DNA of 64,000 bases from contig JALJCO010012682.1 in assembly GCA_023101725.1 (NCBI GenBank), positions 124,001-188,000 of the forward strand. The letters are read 5' to 3'. The notes under the pieces were generated by a model that saw only the letters and a program-made list of their open reading frames with translations, was not told where the DNA came from and did not search any database. This document shows positions 41,605 to 54,233 of the stretch, piece after piece. Each line of letters starts with the position of its first letter. Position 1 is the stretch's first letter. The translations under genes were made by a program, and so were the position numbers. This stretch comes from Atherinomorus stipes (taxonomy: Eukaryota; Chordata; Actinopteri; Atheriniformes; Atherinidae).

Positions 41605-42495
41605 AAACATACACAACTGCTCAAATATTTTGAGTCATTATTTCTTTATGTTTTGCTTCCAAAAAGTTCTTTATAATTTTGTTAAAGAGGTTTTAAAGTG
41701 ATAAATGGGTTCTTTGGGAAGTTTTTAAATTTTTCACCCATTTTCTGTCAAATCTTCGTAAATAACCATTTTTAGAGGAATTTTTTGTTTGTTTTTTGTG
41801 TTAGTTTTTTTTTAGCCTCTTACCATTTAACAATTGATTATAGATTAAAAAATGGTACCTTGCTCAATGGATAGACCAGTGTTGGGTCAGACGACTTTGC
41901 AAAGAACCAATTTTAAGTGGTATCTTTAGGCACGAAGACTCATAATTTGGTCCATTTCTTGAGATGCACAAATGGAAAATGCCAAAGAAAACACAGACAT
42001 AACAATACTACTTTTACACCAACATTGTGAATCACAAAGAACTGTTACCAGAAAATTATCTGCAGCAAATTAACAGTATTTCAAGGTGATATCCGTCAGA
42101 AATTAGAAAAAAAAAAAATCCTAGAATAAACTGACAATTATTGGAGAGCCACTGATTGCCATTGATAAGGAAGGGAAACAAGGTAGAAAAGCGAAGGTAC
42201 GCCAGATTACAGAGAACTGGTCTGAAACTATGTGGCGACAAGTCATGTGGAGTGATGAATCCTCACTAGAGTCTGGATCTTACTGAGGTAGTGTGGGATC
42301 ACACTGAAAGAGTAAAAAGCAGCCAACACTCCAAAGAATCATAAAATATCAGAAAGCCTTTCTAAGAGGATTCAAGAGGCAGAGTTAAAGAATAAAGATG
42401 GTTATACCAAATATTGACCTTCCAAGCTTGTCAGAATTGTACAAACTTTTTTGTCCTATACATTGTCTTCACCTGTGTTTACACATTAAAATAAA
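41605..42495 (+). mobile_element. Very old Tc1-like transposon relic
   Basis: A plus-strand reading near 42200-42270 gives ENWSETMWRQVMWSDESS, the first-aspartate block of a Tc1 transposase (WxxVMWSDES). AACTGCTCAAATATTTTGAG at 41615 resembles a Tc1 terminal region. The remainder is too decayed for its ends to be fixed. It lies between TPH1 and SERGEF. Confidence 0.55.
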
Positions 42496-43364
42496 TCATT
42501 TAACCAATTTCCTGCTTTTCTGACAATAAAAACAAGAAAAAGTAAATTGGCATTTGTATTGCTCCTTTCAACAGAAATGAACTTATTATAGTTAGGAAAG
42601 TATGTTCTTTTCCTGAAAATATATTTGTTCTCCATGAAATATTTTTAGAGTACCTGTGGCTATACAACTCAGTCCTCCATTTCTCTCATCGTGTTTTGTT
42701 CCAAAATTTCTGAACTTCACTGATTTTTGTTACTTTGTAGGTTTGCATGGATGCTGTTAGTGCAAAACAAATGAGTGCAATATCTGTCACACTGTACAGA
42801 CATGCACATGACATCAACAGCTGAAAATGTAACTTTCTGACCCAATGAAGTCTTTGAATTCCTAGAAACATGTTTTTGCAAAGAGGTTGAATTTGTATGA
42901 GGAACAATATAGGAAGCATGTTTCAGCTATCACGTCCTTTGTCAATCCTTGTACCTAATGTGAAATGCCCTTTACGATCTATGGAAATGCCTGATTCTTA
43001 TTCTCTGTCAGTACTTTTTGCATCATAATGCTTCCAGTCTTAAATTATATTAGAGATAGTTGTTTTTTTTTGTTGTTGTTTGTTTAACAATTTGTGTTAT
43101 TTCAACAGTAAGGTCATTTTGGAAGGTGTTAAGTCGTAGTGTAAGATTTATTTTACATTATTTCTCCCTTGCTAGTACAACTGAGAGTTGACATTAAAAT
43201 TAATTACTCAAACGTTTTGATTACAGCATACATTGCTGTAAATGACTGTAGTTTACTTAGCTGGTGTACAGACAATTTGGTAAACCCCGTTGATTAGCAT
43301 ACCGGAAGTAGCAATGAGTATCTGTATCTGCCAGTTTAGGCTACTTTGTCAAAATAGCAACCCT

Positions 43365-43461
43365 TTGTTGCTTATCAATCGCTGGTATCCTTTATGTTGT
43401 TGCTTATCAGTCGCTGGTATGCTGAATGTTGTTGCTTATCAGTCGTTGTGGTATGCTGAAT
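43365..43461 (+). repeat. Three-copy 32-bp minisatellite upstream of SERGEF
   Basis: The words GTTGCTTATCAATCGCTGGT, GTTGCTTATCAGTCGCTGGT and GTTGCTTATCAGTCGTTGTG recur with a 32-base period (GCTTATCA at 43370, 43402 and 43434). It ends about 100 bases before the SERGEF ATG and so falls in its promoter or 5' UTR. Confidence 0.9.
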
Positions 43462-43559
43462 ATAGGCTCGAAGCCTGCAGCATGTGCCAGTGTCAACTTG
43501 CGATAGAATCTCTCACGACAGTGTCGTAAATCATACTGATAGCGTTTGCTTGGTTCCCC

Positions 43560-46500
43560 ATGGAAACACGTTCACGGCTGCAGTTTTGTTTACACGCTTG
43601 GGTAAGTTTGTTAATTCCTCACTGTAATTTGTCAAAAGTTATATACGTCTAGTCGTGTACTTAAATGATTTCATGCACTTATCATGGGCCAAATGACACG
43701 TTGATACAGAGCGTTGTCGCACTTTAGCTAACGTTAGCTTAACTAGCAGTATAACTAATTGCAGTAGCTCCCATGCACAAGTGCATAACCAGGAATAATA
43801 AATGTCTGACGCTTACTTTAAGATACAGATGTTTGCTTATTAAGTGAGTGATCCGTGTCCTTTCTGTCAGGGAGCTAACAGCTACGGGCAGCTGGGACAG
43901 GGACATGCCGAGGACCAGTCTGTCCCTCGGCTCTCTGACAGCGCCGCATTACAAAGAAGATCCGTCCGGGCTGTCGGTGGTGGTGGGGGACACTCCGTGG
44001 CTATTACGGGTGAGTTACTGTTCTTACTCAAGTTCTCTCAATTCATTCAAACTTCACCCTACATGTTCGATGTGGTATAAATATATCTGAAGCAATACGC
44101 TGCCTCCTCCTGGCCAAATAAATCAACTGCTCGTTTTACTTGTTTTCACCAAATCTGTAGCCCAAGCTAAATTATTTTAATGTCCAGGATGACCCTAAAA
44201 CAAACAAAAATCATTTTGATCGCATCATAAACGAGTTGACCAACTAATGCCGGGAGTATCATATCTGATACATACTGTACATTTGCTGAGACCTTTTGTA
44301 ATTTAGACTCATTTTTAAATTGAAATCAGCTCAGTTTCTTTGACTAAATTTGTTTACAGAGGTCAGAGCACAGATTAAACTCATGTTGTGAAACGAGTTA
44401 CTTTTATGTTAAACAAGTTAAAGCCTACTTGGTTTTGATTTCTTGTCTGTCTTTTTATGTGTTTTTTTACTGAACAGCACTTTGGTCAGTTGTTTTTTTT
44501 TTTGTGTGTTGGTTTGCTTTTTTAAGTACTTTATGAATAAGGGTGGTATGTTACATATAATCCAAATAGTTGTGTTGTGCTATGTGTTCGACAGACAGCG
44601 GTGAAGTGTTTGTGTGCGGACAGAATAACAGAGGCCAGCTGGGACTTGGCCACAGTGAAGACATCTTCACTCTTCAGCTCTGCTCCATCTCGAATCAGAG
44701 AGTCACAAATGTTGCCTGTGGTTGGGATTTTACTCTGCTTCTTACTGGTGAGCAGCACAGAGCACTATTCCATGCTAGATATTTTTTTCTAAAAATATCC
44801 TTTAAATTGTACTTGTACTGAAAATAATTTCAGGTTAAGTGCTTATGTCTAATTTATACAATCTGCTTAGCATAAGAATAATCCTGTTTAGCAGGCCTCC
44901 TGAATTACCTTAAAAACACACATACTTTTAGTTTATAGATTTTAAGGAGTGGATGCCATCTGCTTTGCACTTTTCCTTCATATGACACAAAAAGTCATAA
45001 TTATAAGATCATAGTGATAGCGGTTAAAACTTTGTGAAGAGGTAAGATTAGTTCATGTCATTATAAAGATTTATTGAATTTTTCTGCTCAAGTTTTTCTA
45101 TGATAAATATTGTTCATAAATCTGTTTTATGACATATTTTTTCATGTTATGAAAAACATAATCTTTTCCATCAGACCTACATTCCAAGAAATCAAAGCTA
45201 AAACCATAGCAATGCTTGAGGGCAGATCGTTTATCCTCTGCAAAGCTGCTTTGACACATACACAGGAGTCCTGAAATATCTTTGAGCAGTTTCAGATCAG
45301 TGACATGTGACAAAGCAAATTCTACAAAGCTCACATTGGACTCTACAGGGATTTTCTGCACTGGCCTATAGTGACATTTTCAGAAAATCAGCAGGTGAGA
45401 CTTGTATGAACTAATGAGCAAATATTCCATTATGTGTGCGTATGTCACTTTGCTCATGAACATGTTTGTGCTGGGGATGGTTTGTCCTTTCTGGACAGGA
45501 TTCAAATCAACACATTGCAGTCTCATCTGGTATTCTCAGTATGTTGTAAACAAAAGGCAGCAATTTCCACACATTAATTTGTACATCATGTGATGCCTCC
45601 TACGGCTACTAAGCAGCTGTACTCCTCACATCCGGCTCCTCCATCAGCAGCCTCCTGCTGTTATGAGCAACAACTGCAGAAGAAGACCAGACCAAACTGT
45701 CTGAACTCTCTCCTGAAAATCTCTGGTGTTAATGTGTAATAAGAAGCAGATCATTCCATGGCAATGTTTCAAATGGGAATTAAAAGCTGACTATTTCAGA
45801 CATGCGCTTTTCTTTTTGTCACAAAATTAGACTGTGGCCAACTCCTGGCATGTGGCTCCAATGCATTTGGACAGTTGGGTGTTGGACAGACAGTCACACA
45901 CACTGCAGATCTCCTGGCTGTTGAGGTGAGCATGTTCTTGAGAGGTAATATTGCGTATACATAGTCCCTAATGAAGTGTCAGTGTTGAGAATTTATCATA
46001 TCTATAAAGTAAGTTTGAATTTCTAGAAACCACATTTTTCCTACTAGTTGGTCTTGCAAACCCAGAAGCCGTTGCGCTATTTGTTTTCAGAGTCTGAAGG
46101 AACCTATAGTGAGTGTAGCAGCAGGACTCAGACACTCTCTTGCAGTTAGTGGTAATGTAGCATCATAAATTCTATTCTTCTTTTCCATTCAGCAGTCAAT
46201 CCACAAATCTTGTTTTTATGTCTGATTTTCAGACTCCGGCTGTGTGTATCAGTGGGGAACTGGTCTTTCCAGTCAAGCAAAGCGGGCTCTCAGTCCACGC
46301 CCTGTTCCACCGCACCTCTGTTCTAAGGTTCCCTGTTTGGTGCCAGGTACACAAACCAGAAATAATAAAAACAGTGTACTTAAAACCTTGATTTATAAGT
46401 GATGCAAATGGTGACAGATGTTTGTGTTCATGCTGCAGGTCTCAGTGAAAGAAAATCGCGTCTGGTAGCAGCAGGCTCAGCTCACTGTGTGTGCCTTACA

Positions 46501-49500
46501 GGTAGGGAATCCAAACTGTTCAGGGACCTGACTTAACATAGACAGGAATCAAAGTTTACTGCATGCAAAAATGCATTTTGCATTCTTTTATAGTGTTTTA
46601 TAGTGAGTCGTGTTCCAGTTCTTGTGCATATGTCATGTCTAGTCTGCCCCCTCTCTTGGAATTAGTTGTGCAGGAGCTTGATTATTTTTCTGCTTTTCTG
46701 CTGCTGCTTCTGTTAGTTGAAGAGTAACATTGCTTATGTCATGTTTTCAGAAAAAGGTGATTTATTTCTGTGGGGAAACAACAAACATGGCCAGCTGACT
46801 GTGTCAGAGCCTTTCCTCTCCTCACCAGCACTTTTGAGGAGATCTCTGCTGAATGAAGAGAAGGTTGTGAATGTGTGGAGTGGCTGGACTCACATTGTTG
46901 CTCTAACAGGTACATAAGCTCAATAGCGCAACTTGTTTCTGAGATTTTTAGCAGGATTTACTGCTTGGTTGCTGCAGCTGAACAACCTTTTCTGAATGTT
47001 TAGAGAGCGGCAGTGTTTTCACATGGGGCAGAGGAGATTATGGACAGCTGGGCCGACAAGCCTCAGCCAGTCAGAATGCGGAGCAGCAGTCGGCTGCATC
47101 TGTAGCTGGAGGCATGAGCCAAGCTAGTGAGGTTTGCCTTCCTGCGGAAGTCAAAGTCCTTCATGGAGCAACACAGGTACAATATTCCAGTAAATATTAC
47201 TTCTGCTAATTAAATCAGCCAAGAAATTTTACCGTCAAGAACCTTCTTGTCCCTCTTAAGGTTCATCTTTGCTTTGCCTTGAAATTTAAATGTCTAAAGC
47301 AGTCCAGCAGGGGGAAGCAGACAACTGCAGATAAAATTGCAGAGGAAGGTTTGTTTAGTATGGGAAGAAACATGATGCTCCCTAAAAGAAGCTTCTTAAT
47401 GATTTTCTTCACCATAACCTACATGTACAGCACACATTAGTAATCCAGCAGGAATAAGACCACTTTCATTTAGTGAAAGCAGAAGTTTCTCCTCCTGTAA
47501 GGCCAATTATTTTTGAGCATCAGGATTGCAGCCATTAATCTGGGAGTCTGAATGCATCACAGAAAATCGTTGTCCATAAAGTGGATGTCAGGGTCGGGCA
47601 AGGGCAAGTGCTGGATCATTCTTGCTCTGCACACAGATCATTGCTGCAGGGTTAGCTCATGTCAAAGCACAGTCACCTTGCGTGTGTGTACTGAATGTGT
47701 GTGGAAAGCAAAGTGCAAGATGAATTAGCTGATAGAGCTATGACTCTTATCTGCCTTTGTACGGCTTAAATACTGCAATCACAAAGACAAGATTAAATAA
47801 ACTACATAAATTTATGAGATGTGTCAACATATTTGGTGGAACAAATTAAAATATGCCTTTTGTTCAAAATTGGTAGGTATTTTTCTAATTTGTCAAGTGT
47901 ACGCTTTAACCCAAACATTTTTTTTATAGTTCTGCCTTAAAGAAATATATTGTATGTGCAGGAAAGCCATATTGAATTATAATTTAATGTAAACATATTT
48001 AATATATTCTTTAAATTACTTTCGCAGTTATGGAGTTGGAGGAAAGAAAATAGCCATAAAACTGAGGAAGCTGTATAGACACCTGAAATAAATGCATCAA
48101 GTCTTAGTTTCTACTTTGTGTCATAGAAATTGTCCAAATATCTGATATATTTTATCCCAATAATAGAAGTTTTCAAAGGACTTATACATTCATGACAGGA
48201 AAACAATCCCTTGATAATACCATCTTAAATTTGTTTCGGGTTTTGCATTCAATATTAATTTTAAATAATTTTCTCCTTTTTTTTCCTTATAGATAGCTTG
48301 TGGATCAGAACATAACCTTGCTATAGTTGGTAAGTGTCTTCCTTATAAATCTTAACACTTTTTATTATGTAATAGACAATTCACAACTGCAGTAGAATGA
48401 TAAAATCAAGAAGGAAAATCCCCCTTTCAACCATGCACTGCATTCCACTGATCTAACAGCAGCTTATCACGTTGATGTGGTGCAATCATACTGGGGTGGA
48501 CTTCATGATATTTCAAATTTACTTGGAAATAACATTTACATATCACTTTAACTTGGTAAAACTGCTGCCCCTGTAATATTAACAAAAGTACAATAGCTGT
48601 TTTTGTTACATGATCACTTGTTCAGTGTAACATGATGAGTTGTGTTATTGCATAAATAAATCACATCACTATTCAAACTGTCTTTCTCCAATGTTTTCTC
48701 TGCAGTTAGCTGCAGAATTTAGGAGTTATTCTCTAACACCTGGGCAAAATGAATGTTGAAAACATGTGCTAAATAGCATTTAAGCTGCTTTTTGACGCTG
48801 TTGCAACATTATCGACTGCTCTTATCTATCGCCTTTTGTTGATCACAATGCCCCATGATTGTTAGGCGATGTGATTGTTTTGGCTAAAGGAAATGTTATT
48901 GGAAAGCTGGAATCATGAGGGCTTACAGCTGTTTGAGTTCATTCATGCTGCTGCCTCTCATTTCACACACGACACTGACAGTGATGATGTTGATTAAGTA
49001 AAGTAAAAAAAAAAGTCAAGTTTTAATGAGTTGATGAAACTATGCTGTAGGTATTCTCAAGTAAGAAGCCAGTTATATATAAAACAGTATTCATAGCATA
49101 TCTGATTAAAGCTGTCAGGAACAATAATAAGGAAAAAAGAAAAACAATGTCAGACTAATGGAGCCATTAATGTTTTGTGTTGTGTCCAAAAAAAGGGCTT
49201 TATTGTTTGCTTTAAGTGCTCATCAGTGAAACGTGAGATGTTCCATGTGGCCTGACATGACTGGCTCTAACTTCATGAAGGAACACGAATGCACAAAGGT
49301 GAAACTGACCTGACAGTCCATCCCTCTTCTGTTACTGAGAAATTAGAAAAGGTAGTGTTTAATACATTGCAATTAAACCATAGTTTGAAAAAAATTAATC
49401 TTAGTAAAGCCGCAGATGATTTCAGAGGTCAGCTCATTGCTCTGTGGCCTTTGCATCAGGAAGTAATTACAGCATGGATAGATGGGTATCAATGACTGAG

Positions 49501-51678
49501 GCGATTAGGCCTGTAGAAGAGCCTAATTGACTACACACGTTTAGAGGCATGCTTTTCCAGCGAGATAATGTGAGAGCAGTTTCCTTCTACCTACGTAAGT
49601 GATGGTGAAGATGGACTCTGCAGCAACCACATCCTTCAATGAGTACTTAATAAAAACAGACAAATGCATGTTTGTAATTCTTTATCAGAAGTCCACAGAG
49701 ATTAAATGTGTTTTATTCTTTGCAGGCTTTGTAAATTTCCCCTGCTTTTCCATAGTTCCACCGAACAATAAGAAACATTTTGGATGTAAAATCTTTTACA
49801 TTAAATTTTGAAAACTGACCCAGTTTTTTACATCAGCATGAATAAAAATACCGCAGATGAACATTGAAATGCAAGCAGAAGGTTCCAGTAGAAAGAGAGA
49901 GAACACTGAACCATTGAACATAGCTCTTGTTGCGACTGAACAAGCTTCCATGCCACCCACTTTCAATTTTCTAATGATCAAAATAAGGATAAAGCATATG
50001 CCAATATACATGGGGATTCTTTATGACTTTCCATCTCAGAAGTTGTCAGAAAGCACCACTCTTTACTCTCACAAGTTCAATTAGACATTATGAAAGCAGG
50101 ACCAGTAGAGGTAGGACTCGTGCGAACATCCAACACCTCGCTCCTCTGCCATGCTCTCCTCTTTCTCCTCCTGACTTGAGCGTGGTGGCAGGAGCAATGA
50201 AATAGCAAAACAGGATTGGAAGCAGAGACCTGAGTGCTGCTATTTCTGGTGCTGAAGTAGGTCAGGCGGAAAGGAACGGAGAGCATTGCATGCTGCTTAT
50301 GATATCTGTTGCCTGCTCAGCCCATGCCCATTTGCACCTGAGCAAGTGCTCCTCGTGTGTGAAATTCATCATCGGTGGTCAGAGGCGGGAGATGGCCAAA
50401 CACTCTGTGGGAAGAGCTCTTCCAATCTGAGGAAAAATTTTTATGTGAATACTTAAAACTTAACGGGACTGCGGAAGAAAAACACCTTAGATTAGATCTT
50501 ATCTTTTACTTGTACCTGTAGGTTCATGCAAATCAGACTAAAAATGAGGCAAATCCTGCAGATTATGCCACTGTGGTGCTGTTAGTTAGGTGAGAAATTT
50601 TGTTCAGTCAAATATGAAAATCAATGACCAGATTTGTTTACCAGGAAATGGCTTTAGATTCGAGTTCCCTGATTTTTATCCTTTTGTTGAGCAGAATTTG
50701 TGCAGGCACTTTGTTGCCATGGAGACACCGATGTGCTGTACTCTAGTCAGTGTGTCCATGAATTTAGCACAGCACCAAAATGAGGCATTTTTCTCTAATG
50801 AGCATAAAGCTTCAACTCATCAAGTTCACCAGTTGAGACTGTTTACTGAACAAACTTACCTAAAGATCATGCTAAACGCAGTCTACTTACAGATCCATGC
50901 ATTATCGCAAAGACAGGACTACACATGTATCTGGCAGAATGTCACACTGACAGGCTGCTGGCATATCTTGGTCTCTTAACTGGTGAAAGCATATGTGTCT
51001 GTTGGCGAATCTGAATTTTTGATGCTGCTGGTTTTGAGAGACAGGCTGAAAACAGAAAGACAAAGAAACCACTCGATGACATAAATGAAAACATGACATG
51101 AAAGACACACAAGTACCGAATGGGGAAAGCTTGAAGATGTGTTACCCTTGAGAAAGCCAGCTCGCTTCTGTTGCCATGGCAATGGAGCCTATTAGGTAAC
51201 TGTGTTGCCATGGCACGTGTCTTCTCTGTGGTGCAGACCTGACCACACCCACCAACATGCTCACCAGCTGTGAAGAGCAGGGAGGCTTCATTACTGGCCA
51301 AGTGTCAGTGTTTTGATCAGAGAAGCTCTGTGTGATTGCATGTTGGGGTTTTTTCCCTCTTTGTTTTGTTTTTTGTTTTTACTTGCAGCCTCCCCCCCCA
51401 CACACTTGACCAATTTTCGGCTACTCTGTACACTTCTGCTGCCTTCTCTATCTCCTGTCAGCTTTACTGACCCATGACCCCTCTCCCTTTCAGGTGGGTG
51501 TCTCCTCTCATGGGGCTGGAATGAACACGGGATGTGTGGAGACGGTTTACAGGCTGACGTCTTTGATCCTCAGTTCGTTCCTGATCTAAGACCTATTCTC
51601 ATTGGCTGTGGAGCTGGACACTCTATGGCAATGTGCACTGCGACAACTGGTTTAAGAAAGACCTCAAACTCTACCTGA
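43560..51678 (+). CDS. sergef: SERGEF (secretion-regulating guanine nucleotide exchange factor, DelGEF), complete
   Basis: RCC1-like beta-propeller protein; human DelGEF binds the exocyst subunit Sec5 and affects secretion. Eleven exons: 43560-43601, 43871-44009, 44595-44747, 45831-45925, 46091-46151, 46233-46346, 46439-46501, 46751-46909, 47004-47176, 48293-48329, 51494-51678; 1221 nt, 406 aa, consistent phases. RCC1 repeats are visible as WGANSYGQLGQG, CGQNNRGQLGLGHSEDI, VACGWDFTLLLT, CGSNAFGQLGVG, VAAGLRHSLAV, WGNNKHGQL, WSGWTHIVALT, WGRGDYGQLGR, IACGSEHNLAIVGG, WGWNEHGMCGDG and IGCGAGHSMAMC. Most introns split the repeats after a G in phase 1. The start follows from MET-RSR...HAWGANSYGQ matching the human N-terminus in length. 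It ends about a dozen residues after the last repeat, whereas human SERGEF (458 aa) has a longer tail. It is convergent with KCNC1. Confidence 0.93.
44748..45830 (+). other. SERGEF intron 3
   Basis: A 1.1-kb intron. The minus-strand open stretch at 45098-45361 shows no recognised domain. No repeat was identified. Confidence 0.4.
47177..48292 (+). other. SERGEF intron 9
   Basis: A 1.1-kb AT-rich intron without recognisable coding homology or transposon ends. Confidence 0.4.
48330..51493 (+). other. SERGEF intron 10
   Basis: The largest SERGEF intron, 3.2 kb. Open stretches at 49289-49495 and 50590-50979 were examined. They lack known motifs and codon-like structure and look like chance. A C-rich run lies at 51390-51398 before the final acceptor. 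Confidence 0.4.
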
Positions 51679-52618
51679 ATAATACAGAGCAAGGACATTA
51701 CTTGGCTTGACAATCAGAGCTTAAAAAACCCAGAATGATTGTGGGTGTTACCACATTACTGCTTCAGTGGCTTGTTGGTGCTTTGTAAAAAGCCCACATA
51801 CAATCATTTTAAGTGCACTTGACTGTGCTGTAACTTTCACCTTTTAAAAGGCCACCTGGGCTACTTGAACAGGTCAGACTTCAAAGTATTGTGGTGATAA
51901 ATTCTCTGGTGTGGTTAGACACAGCCTGAATTATGTTTCCTGTGGCAGAGGCCATCATTTCTCTGGCTAGCCTGTCACTTTGATGGACATGATAGAGGAG
52001 ATGGCCGCGCCTTTGGCTGCTGGTCCACCTGCCGTGCTCGTCTTCCAGACTGAAGCTGCTGTGGATCATATGAAAGATGGACTGGGCTGCTGCCAAAGCT
52101 CCATCTTCCCATATCAGTGGTTTTATTGCTTGGATCTTGAGTGTCAGGAGGTCATCAATCCTCACACTTAATCTTGAAAATCTCTGTCATTGTATGATTT
52201 ACCACTTGCATACAGGTCTATACTTTTTATACTTTTTCTAAAAGTCCATCACATATTTGATGTTCTTGTCATTCTGTCATATTCTTCTGTTTATTTAATT
52301 TCTCCCACCTTGATACTTAATCTATATGAGGAGAAACTCATCGACTGCATGTGACCCAACCTACATATTTATAAGTAGAAGACATCCGCAGTGCAGCACA
52401 TGTACCAAGTGCATCTCTTAAGCCAGTGACAAGGTCAAAAGCATTAGCAAGATGCAGAGAGGCTTGTTTCTGTTTTATATTTACTTATTGTTTTTTAGTT
52501 TTTCCTCTTTTTTTTTTTTAGTTTTATGGTTAGGGTTTATAAAGTTCAAATGTGGAACATCACTGAAAGTATGCATTAATGAAACTTAAAATGCTTTTAC
52601 CAGGATTTGTTTGAACAA

Positions 52619-52629
52619 AATAAAATAAA
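52619..52629 (+). terminator. SERGEF polyadenylation signal
   Basis: Overlapping AATAAA hexamers about 940 bases after the SERGEF stop codon. The intervening 3' UTR shows no other full AATAAA. The assignment rests on the motif and the position. Confidence 0.5.
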
Positions 52630-52640
52630 AAAATAAATCA

Positions 52641-54144
52641 ACACTCGTCGAAAGCCGATTATTTCTATGTTTGTTTGTTTTTTTATTTATCACTATTTAT
52701 TGTACAGGTTGGAACTGTATTGGTCAAAAAAGACACAAAAAAAATCCCTAAACAACAAACCAATCAACACTATCACTGAACACCTTATTGAGATAACTAA
52801 CCACAGAATGCATGGTGTTCAAAACACACACTCTCAAATCTCACTAAACGGCACACATTAGTTGCCTCGTCGTCGTGTTGTTGGTCCTGTTTACAATAAC
52901 AGCCGCTGTGTTGTTTTTGTTGTTTATTTTTTTCTTCAAGTTTTGTGTCGAACAATGACCCCCCTCATTTATGTTCAGCTCTGTTGGCAGATTAAAATCT
53001 GCTGTACCTGACTGCAGGAAGATCTACACAAGTTGTTGGCAGTGAAATTGCAGTTGTTTGGTAAAAAGTTGGTCCCTTCTCACTAACTTTTCCACACAAA
53101 CAATCTGTCGGTACTTTCTACTCAATGGTCATCCTATGAGTTTTTAATTAGGCATGCTGATCCATTCGGGGGTCCTGTTGTGACTAGGTACTTAAGGGTG
53201 CTGAGCTGATGCTTGTTTTTAGTGGCTAGTGACTGATGACTAAAGTAAAAAATACAGTAGGTAATCCTGCTGTGTATTCCTGAATGGTAAGAAAAATTTG
53301 CATAACAGAGGCACTTGTCCAGTATGATGATAATGGTTTGGCAATCGTTGGTATTACATACTAGTATACCAAATTGCATATATGCAGAACAAAAGAATTA
53401 TCTAATTATAAATGATTGTCAAGTAAATTATTACTGTACTACAGAATAATTACTGATGTTTGAGCTGTGATACAACATATTTTATATGTAAGCTGTCTAT
53501 TTTCATCAAAGCACAACTGTAATATTTACCAGCTGAATTATTTATGATTCCTCACATCACAGCTTGAAATTTTAATGCCTCATTTAAACAAGGTAAAAGC
53601 TGTGCTTTTATTTTATTTTAAACATGACCCTTCTTCTTCTTTCTTTTTTTGTGGATGTTATCTCTTTGATGCTTTAAAACATATCAAAGGAATGTAAAAA
53701 GTTTACTGGTGCAAAACAGTGCAAAAGTCTACAAAGATGTGACCATGACAGTGCAAAGTTAAAACTGTTAAGTCTGGTTGACATGACAAGTGACAGGTTT
53801 TTGCTGCAGGGTGTATGATTTAAATCGGAGCGACATTTTTTTTTTCTTTTTTTTAAACAGAAAAAGCACACAGATATTTGATGATCACTCAAAAACATTG
53901 GTACACAACTTCAGCACACAGAAAGCGTATTTACAGCACTGGCACACACCAAAAATAGGCACATAAATTACAACACAGTAACCAGTCACAGATACTGAGC
54001 TACATAAGGCTTGACAACAAAACTTCCTCAGTGCTACATCTATGCTGAGTTTGTGATGTACAAGTTGTCACTTTCACACCCATTTAAAAATACTAAGTAA
54101 TACACACAACAATGCTACAGCACTATCAGGTGGGTGATGGGCCA
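52641..54144 (-). other. Region between SERGEF and KCNC1 ends (probable KCNC1 3' UTR)
   Basis: The two genes converge here. On the minus strand AATAAA-type signals (TTTATT on the plus strand) occur around 53606-53615, so the part above that could be KCNC1 3' UTR. No coding homology was found. Confidence 0.35.
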
Positions 54145-54233
54145 TTATGGGTCATACACATAGTGGTTGGTACACCATGGTTCATAACACAAACTGACTC
54201 TGTTGGTTGTCTGCTCCGGTGCTGTCGTTGGGT
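54145..54233 (-). CDS. Candidate last coding exon of KCNC1
   Basis: On the minus strand a pyrimidine-rich tract ends in TATAGAG, offering tandem acceptors (exon start at 54235 or 54233). From 54233, in the phase left by the exon ending at 57854 (one base carried over), the reading is open for 29 codons (DPTTAPEQTTNRVSL, then CYEPWCTNHYVYDP) and stops at 54147-54145. From 54235 another open frame also exists. I do not recognise this tail; human Kv3.1b ends differently. Splicing to this exon is inferred from acceptor quality and phase. Confidence 0.35.

Noticed and set aside
50590..50979. 129-codon plus-strand ORF in SERGEF intron 10
   Set aside because: No recognisable domain or homology and an unstructured composition; long enough to check but not to call as a gene.
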